From NCBI GenBank assembly GCA_023091665.1, contig JALJCQ010000014.1, forward strand, positions 434,001 to 498,000: a DNA stretch of 64,000 nucleotides, written 5' to 3'. Shown piece by piece: positions 20,432 through 29,799 of the stretch; the first letter of the stretch is position 1; each line of letters opens with the position of its first letter. A program made the translations under genes and the position numbers. The notes under the pieces are model-generated. The model was not told the origin of the DNA. It saw only the letters and a program-made list of their open reading frames with translations, and did no database searches. Origin of the DNA: Pythium myriotylum (taxonomy: Eukaryota; Oomycota; Peronosporomycetes; Pythiales; Pythiaceae).

Positions 20432-21223
20432 CTAGGCAGGCTGACTGGTGTGCTGAGCTCGCTGGGCTTTGGCCTGTACTTTAAGCTTTTTCTTCTCGGC
20501 GCGCTCGAAGTTCCTTGCTTGGATCTTGACGTTGCGGCGGTCCCGAGACGTTTCGTGCTTGTGGCTCATCTCGTCCATGGCCCCAGCGATCAAGACCATC
20601 AGCGACAAGTCGACGCCCGGCGCGACGTCGAGCACGTATTTGCCGTCGCGGATGTCGCCTACGGGGCGCTGGCGCGCGATCATATAGATGTCGCCTTCCG
20701 CATTGCGGCGCTGGATCGCGATGGCCGAGGCACGCGCGAGCCACTGCCGACTTCCTGTGACGATGACCCGCACGCGGTCGGGCGAGTCGTTGTCGCCGCG
20801 AAGGATGAGGCTCAGCGGGAAGTCAAACAGGTTGAACCGCGTGTGGAACCGAAAGAGCTCGTCCGTCGCTGCGAAGCCACCGGGGATCACAGCGAACTCG
20901 GTGCAGTTGGCCGCGGCCGGCTCGACAGGGTGCTGCTCCATGCCGACAACCGGCACGCCGTACGCGTCACACAGCACGCGGCGCTTGGCTGACTCATCCT
21001 TCGGTGGCGGTACTTTGAAGAGCAGTTTGTTTGTCTTGGCGTCGTGGATCTCAATGTCGTACTCGTGTGGTTTGCTCCAGAACTGGTCCTCGAGCTCGAG
21101 TGTCGTGACGACGTCCTTGACGAAGCGCCGGTGGATCGTGCCTTCGAAGTTGCGCTGTGCGATGAGCGGCTTGCCCTCGGTCACGATGCCATACGCGGAC
21201 GCAGTGGAAGAGCTGGCGCCCAT
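20432..21223 (-). CDS. LOR/tubby-like protein, MG start (LOR2)
   Basis: A 263-aa single-exon member of the LOR group. Landmarks are AQRNFEGTIHRRFVKDVVTT near residue 25, LELEDQFW, LCDAYGVPVVGMEQHPVEP, FRFHTRFNLFDFPLSLIL, QWLARASAIAIQRR and VAPGVDLSLMVLIAGAMDE, then a Lys/Arg/Ala-rich tail likely to be helical. The ATG at 21223 gives MGASSS, fitting M-G-x-x-x-S; the frame continues open upstream but with AT-rich, non-coding-like sequence. It is divergent from LOR3, with 489 bp between their starts. Confidence 0.72.
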   Translation of the reverse strand: MGASSSTASAYGIVTEGKPLIAQRNFEGTIHRRFVKDVVTTLELEDQFWSKPHEYDIEIHDAKTNKLLFKVPPPKDESAKRRVLCDAYGVPVVGMEQHPVEPAAANCTEFAVIPGGFAATDELFRFHTRFNLFDFPLSLILRGDNDSPDRVRVIVTGSRQWLARASAIAIQRRNAEGDIYMIARQRPVGDIRDGKYVLDVAPGVDLSLMVLIAGAMDEMSHKHETSRDRRNVKIQARNFERAEKKKLKVQAKAQRAQHTSQPA

Positions 21224-21712
21224 CACTATCGAATCGAATGAAGAAGTGAGACCGTGGGCATGGAATGCAGGCAAGGAAGTGTGATATCTCCAGTCTGTTT
21301 CCTCCAGTTTGCGTATTGTCATTATGAATGTATGCTTGAAATTGTTGTATCTGTTGATATTTTTACAAGTAGTTTGATATAAAAAAATTAATACCCTTTT
21401 GAAAGCGTACATATCAATGAGAGCATATTGGCTGAGGTCGAATTGGTGGGTGGGTGTCACACGCCCTTCCTGTCTTCAAGAAGAGCGGCAGTGTGGAATG
21501 TCGGACAGCACTCGACTCTCGAGTTCTCGCACTGAGCAGTTTCAACTTCGGGAATCAGAATTGACGGTAAGAAGTGTCGACGGCGTCTTCCAAATCCACT
21601 ACGGTCTGGGTTTCTCACATAATTTTTTTTTTGGAATGCTACGCTGGATTTTCCACTTCACACGGACCGTTGAACGCCATCCCCGTGGAGCCATTTGCGA
21701 ATTCGATCGAGC
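21224..21712. promoter_or_regulatory. Divergent promoter region LOR2/LOR3
   Basis: A 489-bp spacer between head-to-head LOR genes. On the plus strand CCATTTGCGAATTCG lies just before the LOR3 ATG, and on the minus strand TCACTTCTTCATTCGATTCG lies just before the LOR2 ATG. Both resemble the Inr plus CAAATCG-type core of the AO genes. The middle is AT-rich. The assignment is by resemblance only. Confidence 0.45.
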
Positions 21713-22516
21713 ATGGGCAACGCGTCGTCCTCTACGTACGAGACGGGCAACGGGCTCATTCCACGAGACCAACCGCTCGTGCCGCAGCGACGTTTCGAAG
21801 GCACGATCCACAAGAGGTTTGTCAAGGACAGCGTCACGACGCTCGAGTTCGAGGATAAGTTCTGGCAGAACGCGGTCGACGGACCCGTGGAGATCCGCGA
21901 GACCACGCAGAACAAAGTGTTGTTCAAAGTGCCTCCCCCAAAGGACGAATCAAACGAGCGCCGGATCCTGTGCGACGCCTACGGCGTGCCCGTCGTGGGC
22001 TTGGAGCACCGCATCGTGGAGCCCGAGGCAGCGAAATGCATCGAGTTCTCGATCATCCCGGGCGGCTACGCTGGCAAAGACGTGAAGTTCCGCTTCGAGA
22101 CGCGCGACAATGCATTTGACTACCCACTCATGATGATCCTCGCCGCTGACGAGCTCGCGAACGACCGCGTCTGGATCGTCGGCGTGGGTAGGCACCAGTG
22201 GCTCGCGCGGCGCTTTGAGTTGGCGATCCAACGCAACGGCCGCACGGGCAAGTTATGGACCATCGCGCGACAGGAGCCAGTCGGCGACCTCGCCGACGGC
22301 AAGTTTCGTATCCACGTGGCGCCTGGAGTGGATTTGTCGCTGATCGTGCTGCTGGCGGCCGCGATGGAGATCAGCACAAGCAAATACACCGGCAGGTTCG
22401 ACCGACATAACCTCAAGCTCGAGGCCAAACGCCAGGCCAAGGCCGAGAAGCGAGCGCTGAAGGCTGCGGCCAAGCACAAGAAAAAGGATGAACAGGAAGC
22501 AGCAGAGCCTGCGTAG
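21713..22516 (+). CDS. LOR/tubby-like protein, MG start (LOR3)
   Basis: A 267-aa single-exon member. The ATG at 21713 gives MGNASS, again M-G-x-x-x-S. VPQRRFEGTIHKRFVKDSVT, TLEFEDKFW, LCDAYGVPVVGLEHRIVEPE, FRFETRDNAFDYPLMMIL, QWLARRFELAIQRN and VAPGVDLSLIVLLAAAMEI follow in order. The last 45 residues are Lys/Ala-rich (KAEKRALKAAAKHKKKDE). Its stop lies 87 bp from the stop of the convergent AO6. Confidence 0.73.
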   Translation: MGNASSSTYETGNGLIPRDQPLVPQRRFEGTIHKRFVKDSVTTLEFEDKFWQNAVDGPVEIRETTQNKVLFKVPPPKDESNERRILCDAYGVPVVGLEHRIVEPEAAKCIEFSIIPGGYAGKDVKFRFETRDNAFDYPLMMILAADELANDRVWIVGVGRHQWLARRFELAIQRNGRTGKLWTIARQEPVGDLADGKFRIHVAPGVDLSLIVLLAAAMEISTSKYTGRFDRHNLKLEAKRQAKAEKRALKAAAKHKKKDEQEAAEPA

Positions 22517-22603
22517 TCATGGGCGCGATCGGTGTTTTCAAACGAATGAATTTGGAGTGACATGGATTATAATTTCGTCACTTTTTCGATCTAGCTTCCT
22601 CTA

Positions 22604-24076
22604 TCACGAGAACTCTGGACGCTTCAGCAGCTGCTCGGCCGTGGCGATACCGGCGCGGTAGGCACCGTGCACGTAGCCAAAGTACTCGGCCGACGTGTGT
22701 TCGCCCGAGAAGTAGACGCGGCCCACGGGCTCGCCGAGCTTGGCGAAGTCGTCGACCGTGAAGTCCGGGCGTGGGTTGGCCCACGAGCCGTAGAAGAGCT
22801 CGTCCGTGCCCCAGTTGTTGACGATCACGTTCGTGACGGTCTTGGAGTTGATGCGGGCTGCAGCCTTGGGGAACATGGCGCGCATGGCTACGATGACCTC
22901 GTTGCGGAGCTGCTCATTGGTCAAGTGCTGCGTGCGCTCGGCGAAGTCGCTGCCGAGCATGCAAAGCGAGAGGTACGTGTTGTTGTTGGAGTTTGAGAAC
23001 GCACCGCCGAGCTTCGGGATTGAGAGATCCAGCCACGATGTGTAGTTGCCAAGCACCTCGTCGGCGAAGATCCAGGTCTCGGCATTTTTTGTGTAATCGG
23101 CCCAGAATCGCTCGGTGGTCTCGACAAACACCTTGAGGAAGAGCGTCATATCCACGCGGAAAATCGCGTCGAGCTTATCCTCTGGCAGCGTCGGCACGAA
23201 GAGGTCGAGCGCCTTGGCCTTGAGTACGCCAGCGCTGAAGGTCGTGACCACGAAGTCGGCCTTGTACGTCGACGCAGCGCCGGTCTTGACGTTCTTCGCT
23301 GAGACCGTCACGCCGTTCTTATCGTACGCGATTTTGGTGACCTTGGTGTTGAGTACGACCTTCTTGTTAGCGAGTGGGTTGGGGAAGTTCTTGTCGAGCA
23401 GCGTGTACGCGAGGCTGTTGTAGCCCTTGCTGTCTACGACCAGCGCGTCGTTGTCGTCCTCATCGTACGTCGCAATGTTGAGCGCGAGTTCAAAGGACGT
23501 GTCGTCGGCTGGACCCATATCCAGGTCCATCTCGTTGAAGAGAAGCGCTTTCTCCAGTGGCGTATGCGGTACCCAGCCTTCATATTGCAGCGCGTCGTCG
23601 ACTGCGAGGTCTTTCTTGCGCAGAGCCTTGTAGCGCTTGGCTCGTTCCTCGACCTTTTCGTACGCAGCCTCAAACGCCTCGACTTCTTCCTCCTCTTCCG
23701 GGTCCGGTGGTACGTAGGCCACCGAGGACCAGTTGGTGGTCACGAGTTGGAGGCCCGTGGACTTGGCAAGACTCAAGATCGGATTGTCGTCGCCGAGGCC
23801 GTGGACCCAGTTCGCGCCGAGCTCGATCTTGCGACCGGCGAACGAGGCCTGCTTCATACGACCGCCGATGTAGTTGTTGGCCTCGATGATCGTGATATCC
23901 GTGAAGCCCTTCTCGTACAGCGTATTGGCGGCCATGACGCCCGACATGCCGGCGCCGAGCACGAGGATCTTGGGCTTGGCCTTGGCAGCTGAGGCGGACT
24001 CCGTCGTGGCTTGGGCATGGGCTCCGCTTAGCAGCGCTACAACGAGTAGCCCACTCGTGAGAATCTTCTGCAGCAT
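22604..24076 (-). CDS. Secreted FAD amine oxidase (AO6)
   Basis: A 490-aa intronless paralog. Signal peptide MLQKILTSGLLVVALLSGAH, then GAGMSG, IIEANNYIGGRM, ELGANWVHGLGDDNP (with one extra residue relative to AO1) and the C-terminal GEHTSAEYFGYVHGAYRAGI plus EQLLKRPEFS. The MLQKI start groups it with AO7. Sequons NWSS, NYTS and NNNT are visible. Its tail shares DFTVDDFAKLGEPVGR with AO4 but not with AO5, relevant to conversion among copies. Confidence 0.88.
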   Translation of the reverse strand: MLQKILTSGLLVVALLSGAHAQATTESASAAKAKPKILVLGAGMSGVMAANTLYEKGFTDITIIEANNYIGGRMKQASFAGRKIELGANWVHGLGDDNPILSLAKSTGLQLVTTNWSSVAYVPPDPEEEEEVEAFEAAYEKVEERAKRYKALRKKDLAVDDALQYEGWVPHTPLEKALLFNEMDLDMGPADDTSFELALNIATYDEDDNDALVVDSKGYNSLAYTLLDKNFPNPLANKKVVLNTKVTKIAYDKNGVTVSAKNVKTGAASTYKADFVVTTFSAGVLKAKALDLFVPTLPEDKLDAIFRVDMTLFLKVFVETTERFWADYTKNAETWIFADEVLGNYTSWLDLSIPKLGGAFSNSNNNTYLSLCMLGSDFAERTQHLTNEQLRNEVIVAMRAMFPKAAARINSKTVTNVIVNNWGTDELFYGSWANPRPDFTVDDFAKLGEPVGRVYFSGEHTSAEYFGYVHGAYRAGIATAEQLLKRPEFS

Positions 24077-24112
24077 CGTGGGGGATCGGATCGCTGGGTC
24101 TCGGGAAGGGCG

Positions 24113-24128
24113 CGATTTGGAGAATGGG
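24113..24128 (-). promoter_or_regulatory. Core promoter of AO6
   Basis: The minus strand reads CCCATTCTCCAAATCG about 37-52 bp upstream of the ATG: Inr CCATTCT and the CAAATCG flank. The same arrangement occurs at AO7. Confidence 0.6.
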
Positions 24129-25749
24129 GGAGCCAGACGAAGGCGCCTGAGGCGGGGGAGAGAGATTCACGGTGTGGAGACGCAATCAATCAAGCACGAC
24201 TGACGCGGACTGACTCTTGGATCAGTTTCCACGTGAGCGATCCATATGGGATGGCGGGAAATGACAGGAGGAGGTTGGAAGCGAGCAAGGTCTCCTCAAT
24301 CAAACACGACTTCGATTGGGAGATTTGGTCACATCCAGTCGCGATTGATTAGCAACTTCCCGTTGCTTCCCGCGAGAGGGTCAGACGGGGTGTCACTCGT
24401 CTTGACCAGCGTCCACAGTCTCGGTTCAGCAAGAAACGTCCACCCCAATGGTCTCTCCTGGGCCCTTCGAGTAGCTCTCACATTGGGTCTTTGACAGATA
24501 CATGTTAGGATTCGCCAGAGGCTCAGTGGGCCGATTTGGCATGGAGCATGCCCAGTCGGCTCAGATCTCTCCTCCGACGGTGGTCAACCAGCACAGTGTT
24601 CAGTCATGACTTGATTCGTGATGGACGCCGATCATAAACGCGACATTTCGGGACAGCCTACGCGCATCAAATACTGTACTGCCCCATCTGCGGTTCGGTC
24701 TTGAAGGTGGATCTGTGACGTGAATCCACCTCCAATCGCGGATTCTCTTGTGTTCCAAGCTCGGTTTCCCTTCAAAAAATTGTCGGCGCGAGAGGAGACA
24801 ACGATAGAATGGCATCACTCAAGTGCTCACTGCGTGTAGAATTTGAGGGCAATGTGTCAGAAGCATGGGAGAAAATGCAATTGTTGTGAGGTGGAGACTG
24901 TAAAACCGAGACTCGAGTTGGTTCGCGCCTCGCCCACTCGCAACAAATCTTTCTTTGGCTTCAATTATTCGTGGGAGCGATCAGGTCCAGATATAGATGC
25001 TGTTGGAATTCGTCTAGGAGTTCTACTTTGTGTGGTGTTCCCTGTACTGTATGTACCTCGTTGAAGCCCATGTAATTTGCGATCCACTTTCGCAACTTGT
25101 TGCGGGGGAGGCAAAGAGACTGATTCGCACGCGTGGGAGATGGAAGGCAGACCAGAGATCAGTCCTGAGATGAACAATCAGCACAAGATTGGTTGCGTAA
25201 TGGTGGTTGGGAAGACCACTTCAACGAGAAGTATCCCGCTCAGTAACCTCGGACGAACGCATGAAGCCGCGAACGGTGGACACGAGTCCAACGGACGCAA
25301 TGGCGATCCTTCTCTATCGCATTTGTGATTGCTGTTCGCTCAGTTTCCGAATTCTCGCGAATTCACGAATCTGTCAGAGATAATTGGTGCGTGTTGTACA
25401 TCGTAAAATACTTCAAGAATCGGAGAATTTGATAACGAAGCAACGTGCTATCGTGTCGACTGAGCTCGTCTGCCCACAGTTTGACTGACTCTGTGTCCGA
25501 GGTTGCGATGTCGGTCTGTCACAGCGAGGCCGGAACGAATACCGAGGTTGTGGGCGTTGAGGTTCGTTTTGTAACGGGTTTGAACTATTACTGCAGGCAT
25601 GTAGCAGGTGAACAGGAGCAGCTTTTGTGTGGGAGAGAGTCCTCTAGCACGAATTGGGGGATGGTGTGTCTCCACTGGAAGACTCACTAACCACAGCAAG
25701 TGACGTTGTAATTTAGTCAAACAGACGCTATAAGACCTGGCTAACTATC
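24129..25749. other. Intergenic, AO6 to AO7
   Basis: About 1.6 kb. No recognisable gene, repeat or RNA; short open frames only, without paralogs here. Confidence 0.4.
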
Positions 25750-27216
25750 TTACGCGAGTTCCGGGAGCGAGAGCAACTGCTCGGCCGTCGCGATACCAGC
25801 ACGGTAGGCGCCGTGCACGTAACCAAAGTACTCGGCCGAAGTGTGTTCGCCCGAGAAGTATACGCGACCCACAGGCTCGCCGAGTTTCGCAAAGTCTTCT
25901 TTGGTGAAATCCGGACGCGGGTTGGCCCACGAGCCACTGAAGAGCTCGTCCGTGCCCCACTTGTGCATCGCCACACTGGCCACGGTCGTGCTATCGATAC
26001 GGTCAGCCGCCTTGGGGAACATGGCGCGCATTACGTGGATCACTTCATCCTTGAGCTCTTCGTCCGAGACCGTCTCGATGCGAGCAGCAAAATCACTGCC
26101 AAGCATGCACATGGACAGGTACGTGCCGTTGGACGGGTTCGCGAACGCGTCGCCAAGTCGCGGCGCGGACAGGTCGACCCAGGACGTGAAGTTGCCCGTG
26201 AGCGCATCGGCGAAGAGCCAGGTCTCGGTCTCATCCGTCGAGTCGGCCCAGAACTTCTCGGTCGTCTCAACGAACACCTTCAGGAACAGCGTCATGTCCA
26301 CGCGGTGGATCGCGTCGAGCTTGTCCTCAGGCAGTGCGGGCTCGAACATGTCGAACGACTTGTTCTTGAGCACACCAGCACTGAATGTCGTCACCACATA
26401 GTCAGCCACAAAAGTCGTCGCTTCGCCCGAGGTAAGGTTGGTAGCCTCAACTGTGACGCTGTTGTTGTCGTACTTGATCTTGGTGACCATGGTGTTGAGC
26501 ACGACGTTCTCGTTTGAGAGCGGGCTCGGAAAGTGCTTTTCCAACAGGTCGTAGGCGAGGCTGTTGTAGCCTCGGCTGTCGACGACCAGCGCGTCGTTGT
26601 CGTCGTCCGCGTAGGTGGCAATGTTGAGACCGAGCTCGAACGAGGTCTCGTCAGCGGGACCCATGTCAAGATCCATCTCGTTGTAGAGCAGGGCCTTCTC
26701 CAGAGGCGTGTGCGGCACCCAGCCTTCGTACCGGAGGGCATCGTCGACCGCCAGGTCTTTCTTGCGGAGATCGAGGTATCGCTTCGCGCGTGCCTCGGCC
26801 TTCTCGTACGCGGCCTCGAAGCGTTCAACTTCCTCCTCCTCTTCCGGGTCAGGAGGCAAGTACGAGACCGAGGACCAGTTGGTCGTGACGGTCTGGAGCC
26901 CCTTGCTCTTGGCCAAGTCAAGAATCGGGTTGTCCACGAGACCATGGATCCAGTTCGCGCCGAGCTCGATGTGGCGCCCGCCGATCCAACCCGACTTCAT
27001 GCGTCCGCCGATGTAGTCGCCAGCCTCGATGATCTTGATGTCGGTGATGCCTTTCTCGTACAGCGTGTTGGCCACCATGACACCCGACATGCCGGCGCCG
27101 AGAACGAGCACCTTGGGCTTGGGCTTGGTGGGCTGCTGCACGGTCGAGTCATCGGCTCGTGAGCCGCCGAAGAGCGCGACGGCGATGAGGCCGCTGGCAA
27201 AGATCTTCTGGAGCAT
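25750..27216 (-). CDS. Secreted FAD amine oxidase (AO7)
   Basis: A 488-aa intronless paralog. Signal peptide MLQKIFASGLIAVALFGGSR, then VLVLGAGMSGVMVA, IIEAGDYIGGRM (Gly for the usual Asn) and ELGANWIHG, and the C-terminal GRVYFSGEHTSAEYFGYVHG with AYRAGIATAEQLLSLPELA. It has extra sequons in the middle (NNSV, NLTS) beyond NWSS and NFTS. It is the right-hand end of the amine oxidase array. Confidence 0.88.
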   Translation of the reverse strand: MLQKIFASGLIAVALFGGSRADDSTVQQPTKPKPKVLVLGAGMSGVMVANTLYEKGITDIKIIEAGDYIGGRMKSGWIGGRHIELGANWIHGLVDNPILDLAKSKGLQTVTTNWSSVSYLPPDPEEEEEVERFEAAYEKAEARAKRYLDLRKKDLAVDDALRYEGWVPHTPLEKALLYNEMDLDMGPADETSFELGLNIATYADDDNDALVVDSRGYNSLAYDLLEKHFPSPLSNENVVLNTMVTKIKYDNNSVTVEATNLTSGEATTFVADYVVTTFSAGVLKNKSFDMFEPALPEDKLDAIHRVDMTLFLKVFVETTEKFWADSTDETETWLFADALTGNFTSWVDLSAPRLGDAFANPSNGTYLSMCMLGSDFAARIETVSDEELKDEVIHVMRAMFPKAADRIDSTTVASVAMHKWGTDELFSGSWANPRPDFTKEDFAKLGEPVGRVYFSGEHTSAEYFGYVHGAYRAGIATAEQLLSLPELA

Positions 27217-27249
27217 CTTGGTGCTGGGAGTCGGATCGCTGGGTCAAGG

Positions 27250-27268
27250 CGATTTGGGAAATGGAGAG
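27250..27268 (-). promoter_or_regulatory. Core promoter of AO7
   Basis: The minus strand reads CTCTCCATTTCCCAAATCG, 34-52 bp upstream of the ATG. It fits Inr (TCCATTTC) plus CAAATCG and is the clearest match to the AO6 site. Confidence 0.6.
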
Positions 27269-28719
27269 GACTGGCAAGGTCGGCCAGCACACCGGATGTC
27301 GATGAATCTACATACATCACACATACTGTACCCCGTAGGCCTTCCCTCTCTTGCAGTGGCCGTAATCAGCAAGTGGGTGAATCCTTTCGCTGTTGATGAC
27401 CGCTTCCGCCACGGTCTCTTGAAGGTTGGATGATGGGTGATGTCAAAGGAACCCTATGGAATGACAGAAAGAGAGTAGGTAACTGCAACGCTCTCGAGCA
27501 AATCGACTCGACTGTGTGAATGCGAACAGTCTCGTTTTGGCGATTCGACTCGGTAGTTAGTTGATGGACGTGTGGTGAGAGGGTCTCCGCTGAATCAGAG
27601 TCGGTTTCCCGCATCAACCCACCTGGCCGAACTCGAGGCTGAGGAAGGTGGCAGGTTTTCCTTCTGGTGAGTGGAACACGTCATGAGGTTCTCTTTGCCT
27701 GTCGTCGAGTTCCCTCGTCGAGTCGCCCTCGGACTCGGACTTGGCTATAAGTCTCGCGATTCCCGGGACTCTCAACATGGAGGATTGGTCACCTGGCTCG
27801 TCTCTGCAAAGTTGGGCAGATGATGGGCACCGCTCACGAGTTAGGCGAGCTTTTACCAAGATGCGACAAGAACCCTGTCTCTCGCCAGCTTCTTTCTCTA
27901 TGCGGATCCTTTTGTGGCTGTCTCATAGCTCATGGAGATTGCTTGCATCTTGGCGAGATAAAACAAGCCCCAAGGTAGAGAGCATGACTTATCTTTTCTT
28001 GTGGATATGACTGACTCGACGTCGCTTCATCAAAGAATACAAATGTATGGAGACAGTACTTCGTGTCAGGACGCACACGAGGCTGTCTCTGACCGGCGCC
28101 AACTGGATCATCGAACGTCGTTTTGATGCCACTTCTGGGGGAGAAAGGCCACGGTACTCTATGGTTGGAGACGATCCGGAACGGCGCCGTGGCTTGCTTG
28201 ATTCTACTGTAGTGTTGCCTCTTGTTGCTTGCGTTCGCTTGCCACTCGTAACTCACGCGCCGACTGGTGATGCAATTCGATCCGGTTGTCAGCCTTTCGG
28301 AACTTATTGCGTTTGCTTCGCGATTACCTTCGCTCGCTGCAGTCGCTCGTTGTGTCCTACCCTTGTGGAACAACCAGTGTCAGGCAGACTTGGCGGTGTG
28401 GAAGCACCACAATTGTCCTCTTGGATGGCCTTGGAAGCTGATCGGGGGACTTGCATTCAAGGTCTCTGAGAGGATAACCTTCCAGCAGCGCCGTCGAATT
28501 GTTTCTTCATAGAGCAATTCTCGGCGGTGCCTTCAAGACACAAACAGTAGCGGCAGAGTAGCCGCGCCATTCGCCATGGTCCTCGGTGTAGCCACCAACA
28601 TTCCGCGATGACGATTTTGGAGTCTGCGAGATCATGCGAACGGATTGGCTCGCGAAAGCCAAGTGATTTTGTGCGAGTGGCTTGAACTCGGAAATGGACC
28701 ATATTCCAACTTACGTCTC
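27269..28719. other. Intergenic, AO7 to methyltransferase
   Basis: About 1.45 kb without a gene I can support. Frames at 28047-28512 are open but lack domains and paralogs. Confidence 0.4.
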
Positions 28720-29589
28720 ATGAAGCATTCACGATCGACTGGTCCATCCGCCCCAGCGCATTGGAATTCGCATGCCTTGCAGTATGAGCGACTTTGGGAC
28801 CGCGTTACCGCTCAGTGGGGGCTCGATGCGGTTGTCCTCGGTCATCTTGGCGCTGAAAGGTTTCCACGGGTGCTGGATGTCGCATGCGGCACGGGCGGAC
28901 TGTCGTTGGCGATCGCGTCGATGGGTTTCGACGTCACGGCAGTAGACTTTTCGTCAGGAATGGTCCAAGTGCTCGAGTCCAAGATAGCGCTCGCTAAAAA
29001 GCTGAAGCCACATCTCCGCATTGTTGCTCGAGTCGCAGACGGGCAGACGCTGGATGGTTTTCCGGATGAGTCGTTCGACGCTGTTGTGTCCAACTTTGGC
29101 GTGTTCATGTTCCCGGACCGAGCGGCAGCGTGGCGATCTGCCATGCGCGTGCTCAAGCCTGGAGGGCGGTTGCTCACGACGAGCTGGGACCACGAGAGTG
29201 TTAATTTGCGCTTGGGACGCTACGTCCAAGAGCGGACGGGGAGTGTTCAGGGAAAACCCGGCTCAGCGAGTCTTCTCGATCCTTCGATGAACCGCACTGT
29301 AAACGCCGCAACCTTTGAGCAAGAACTCGAGGAGTTTGGCTTCGTGGATGTCCACGTCCATACACTAAGCCATCCAATGTGCTTCTCGAGTGGCGCGGAG
29401 TTCGTCGCTGGCAAGAGTAGCGACCACCAGCGAGCGATCTTGGATTTCATTCAGCAGGAGATCTCAGTTGCTGATGCGAGCCTCGCCTCACATGTCAGCA
29501 AACAGACAAGAGGACTCCATCCATTGTGGGCAGAGTCCTTCTCGCTACAGGCCATCGGACATGTCGCCATTGCGACCAAGCCCATTTAA
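28720..29589 (+). CDS. Class I SAM-dependent methyltransferase
   Basis: A 289-aa single-exon protein with a Methyltransf_11/UbiE-like core: motif I VLDVACGTGGLSLAIA (near residue 50), VTAVDFSSGM (acidic ribose-binding strand end), DESFDAVVSNFGVFMFPD (motif IV region) and LKPGGRLLTTSWD (motif VI region). The ATG at 28720 was chosen because upstream in-frame sequence is not coding-like. The C-terminal third has no motif that names a substrate. No signal peptide or membrane segment is seen, so it is probably cytosolic. No neighbour shares its pathway. Confidence 0.8.
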   Translation: MKHSRSTGPSAPAHWNSHALQYERLWDRVTAQWGLDAVVLGHLGAERFPRVLDVACGTGGLSLAIASMGFDVTAVDFSSGMVQVLESKIALAKKLKPHLRIVARVADGQTLDGFPDESFDAVVSNFGVFMFPDRAAAWRSAMRVLKPGGRLLTTSWDHESVNLRLGRYVQERTGSVQGKPGSASLLDPSMNRTVNAATFEQELEEFGFVDVHVHTLSHPMCFSSGAEFVAGKSSDHQRAILDFIQQEISVADASLASHVSKQTRGLHPLWAESFSLQAIGHVAIATKPI

Positions 29590-29799
29590 CGACCGCGAGA
29601 CAGTACACGCACCACACGAGTGTCAATCCAAAGGGGAAAACTTGAGGCAAGTTCGTAATAGATTGGCTCAAGCAGTGCTTCAGCATTGCTTCGCATCAAG
29701 CACACCCCTACTCCGAGTTTCGTATCGAGTTTTGTTTGTGTGGCCATGCCATTCTGTACGCGATTCTTCATCTTGGCGTTGGCATATTGAAAGGAAAAG

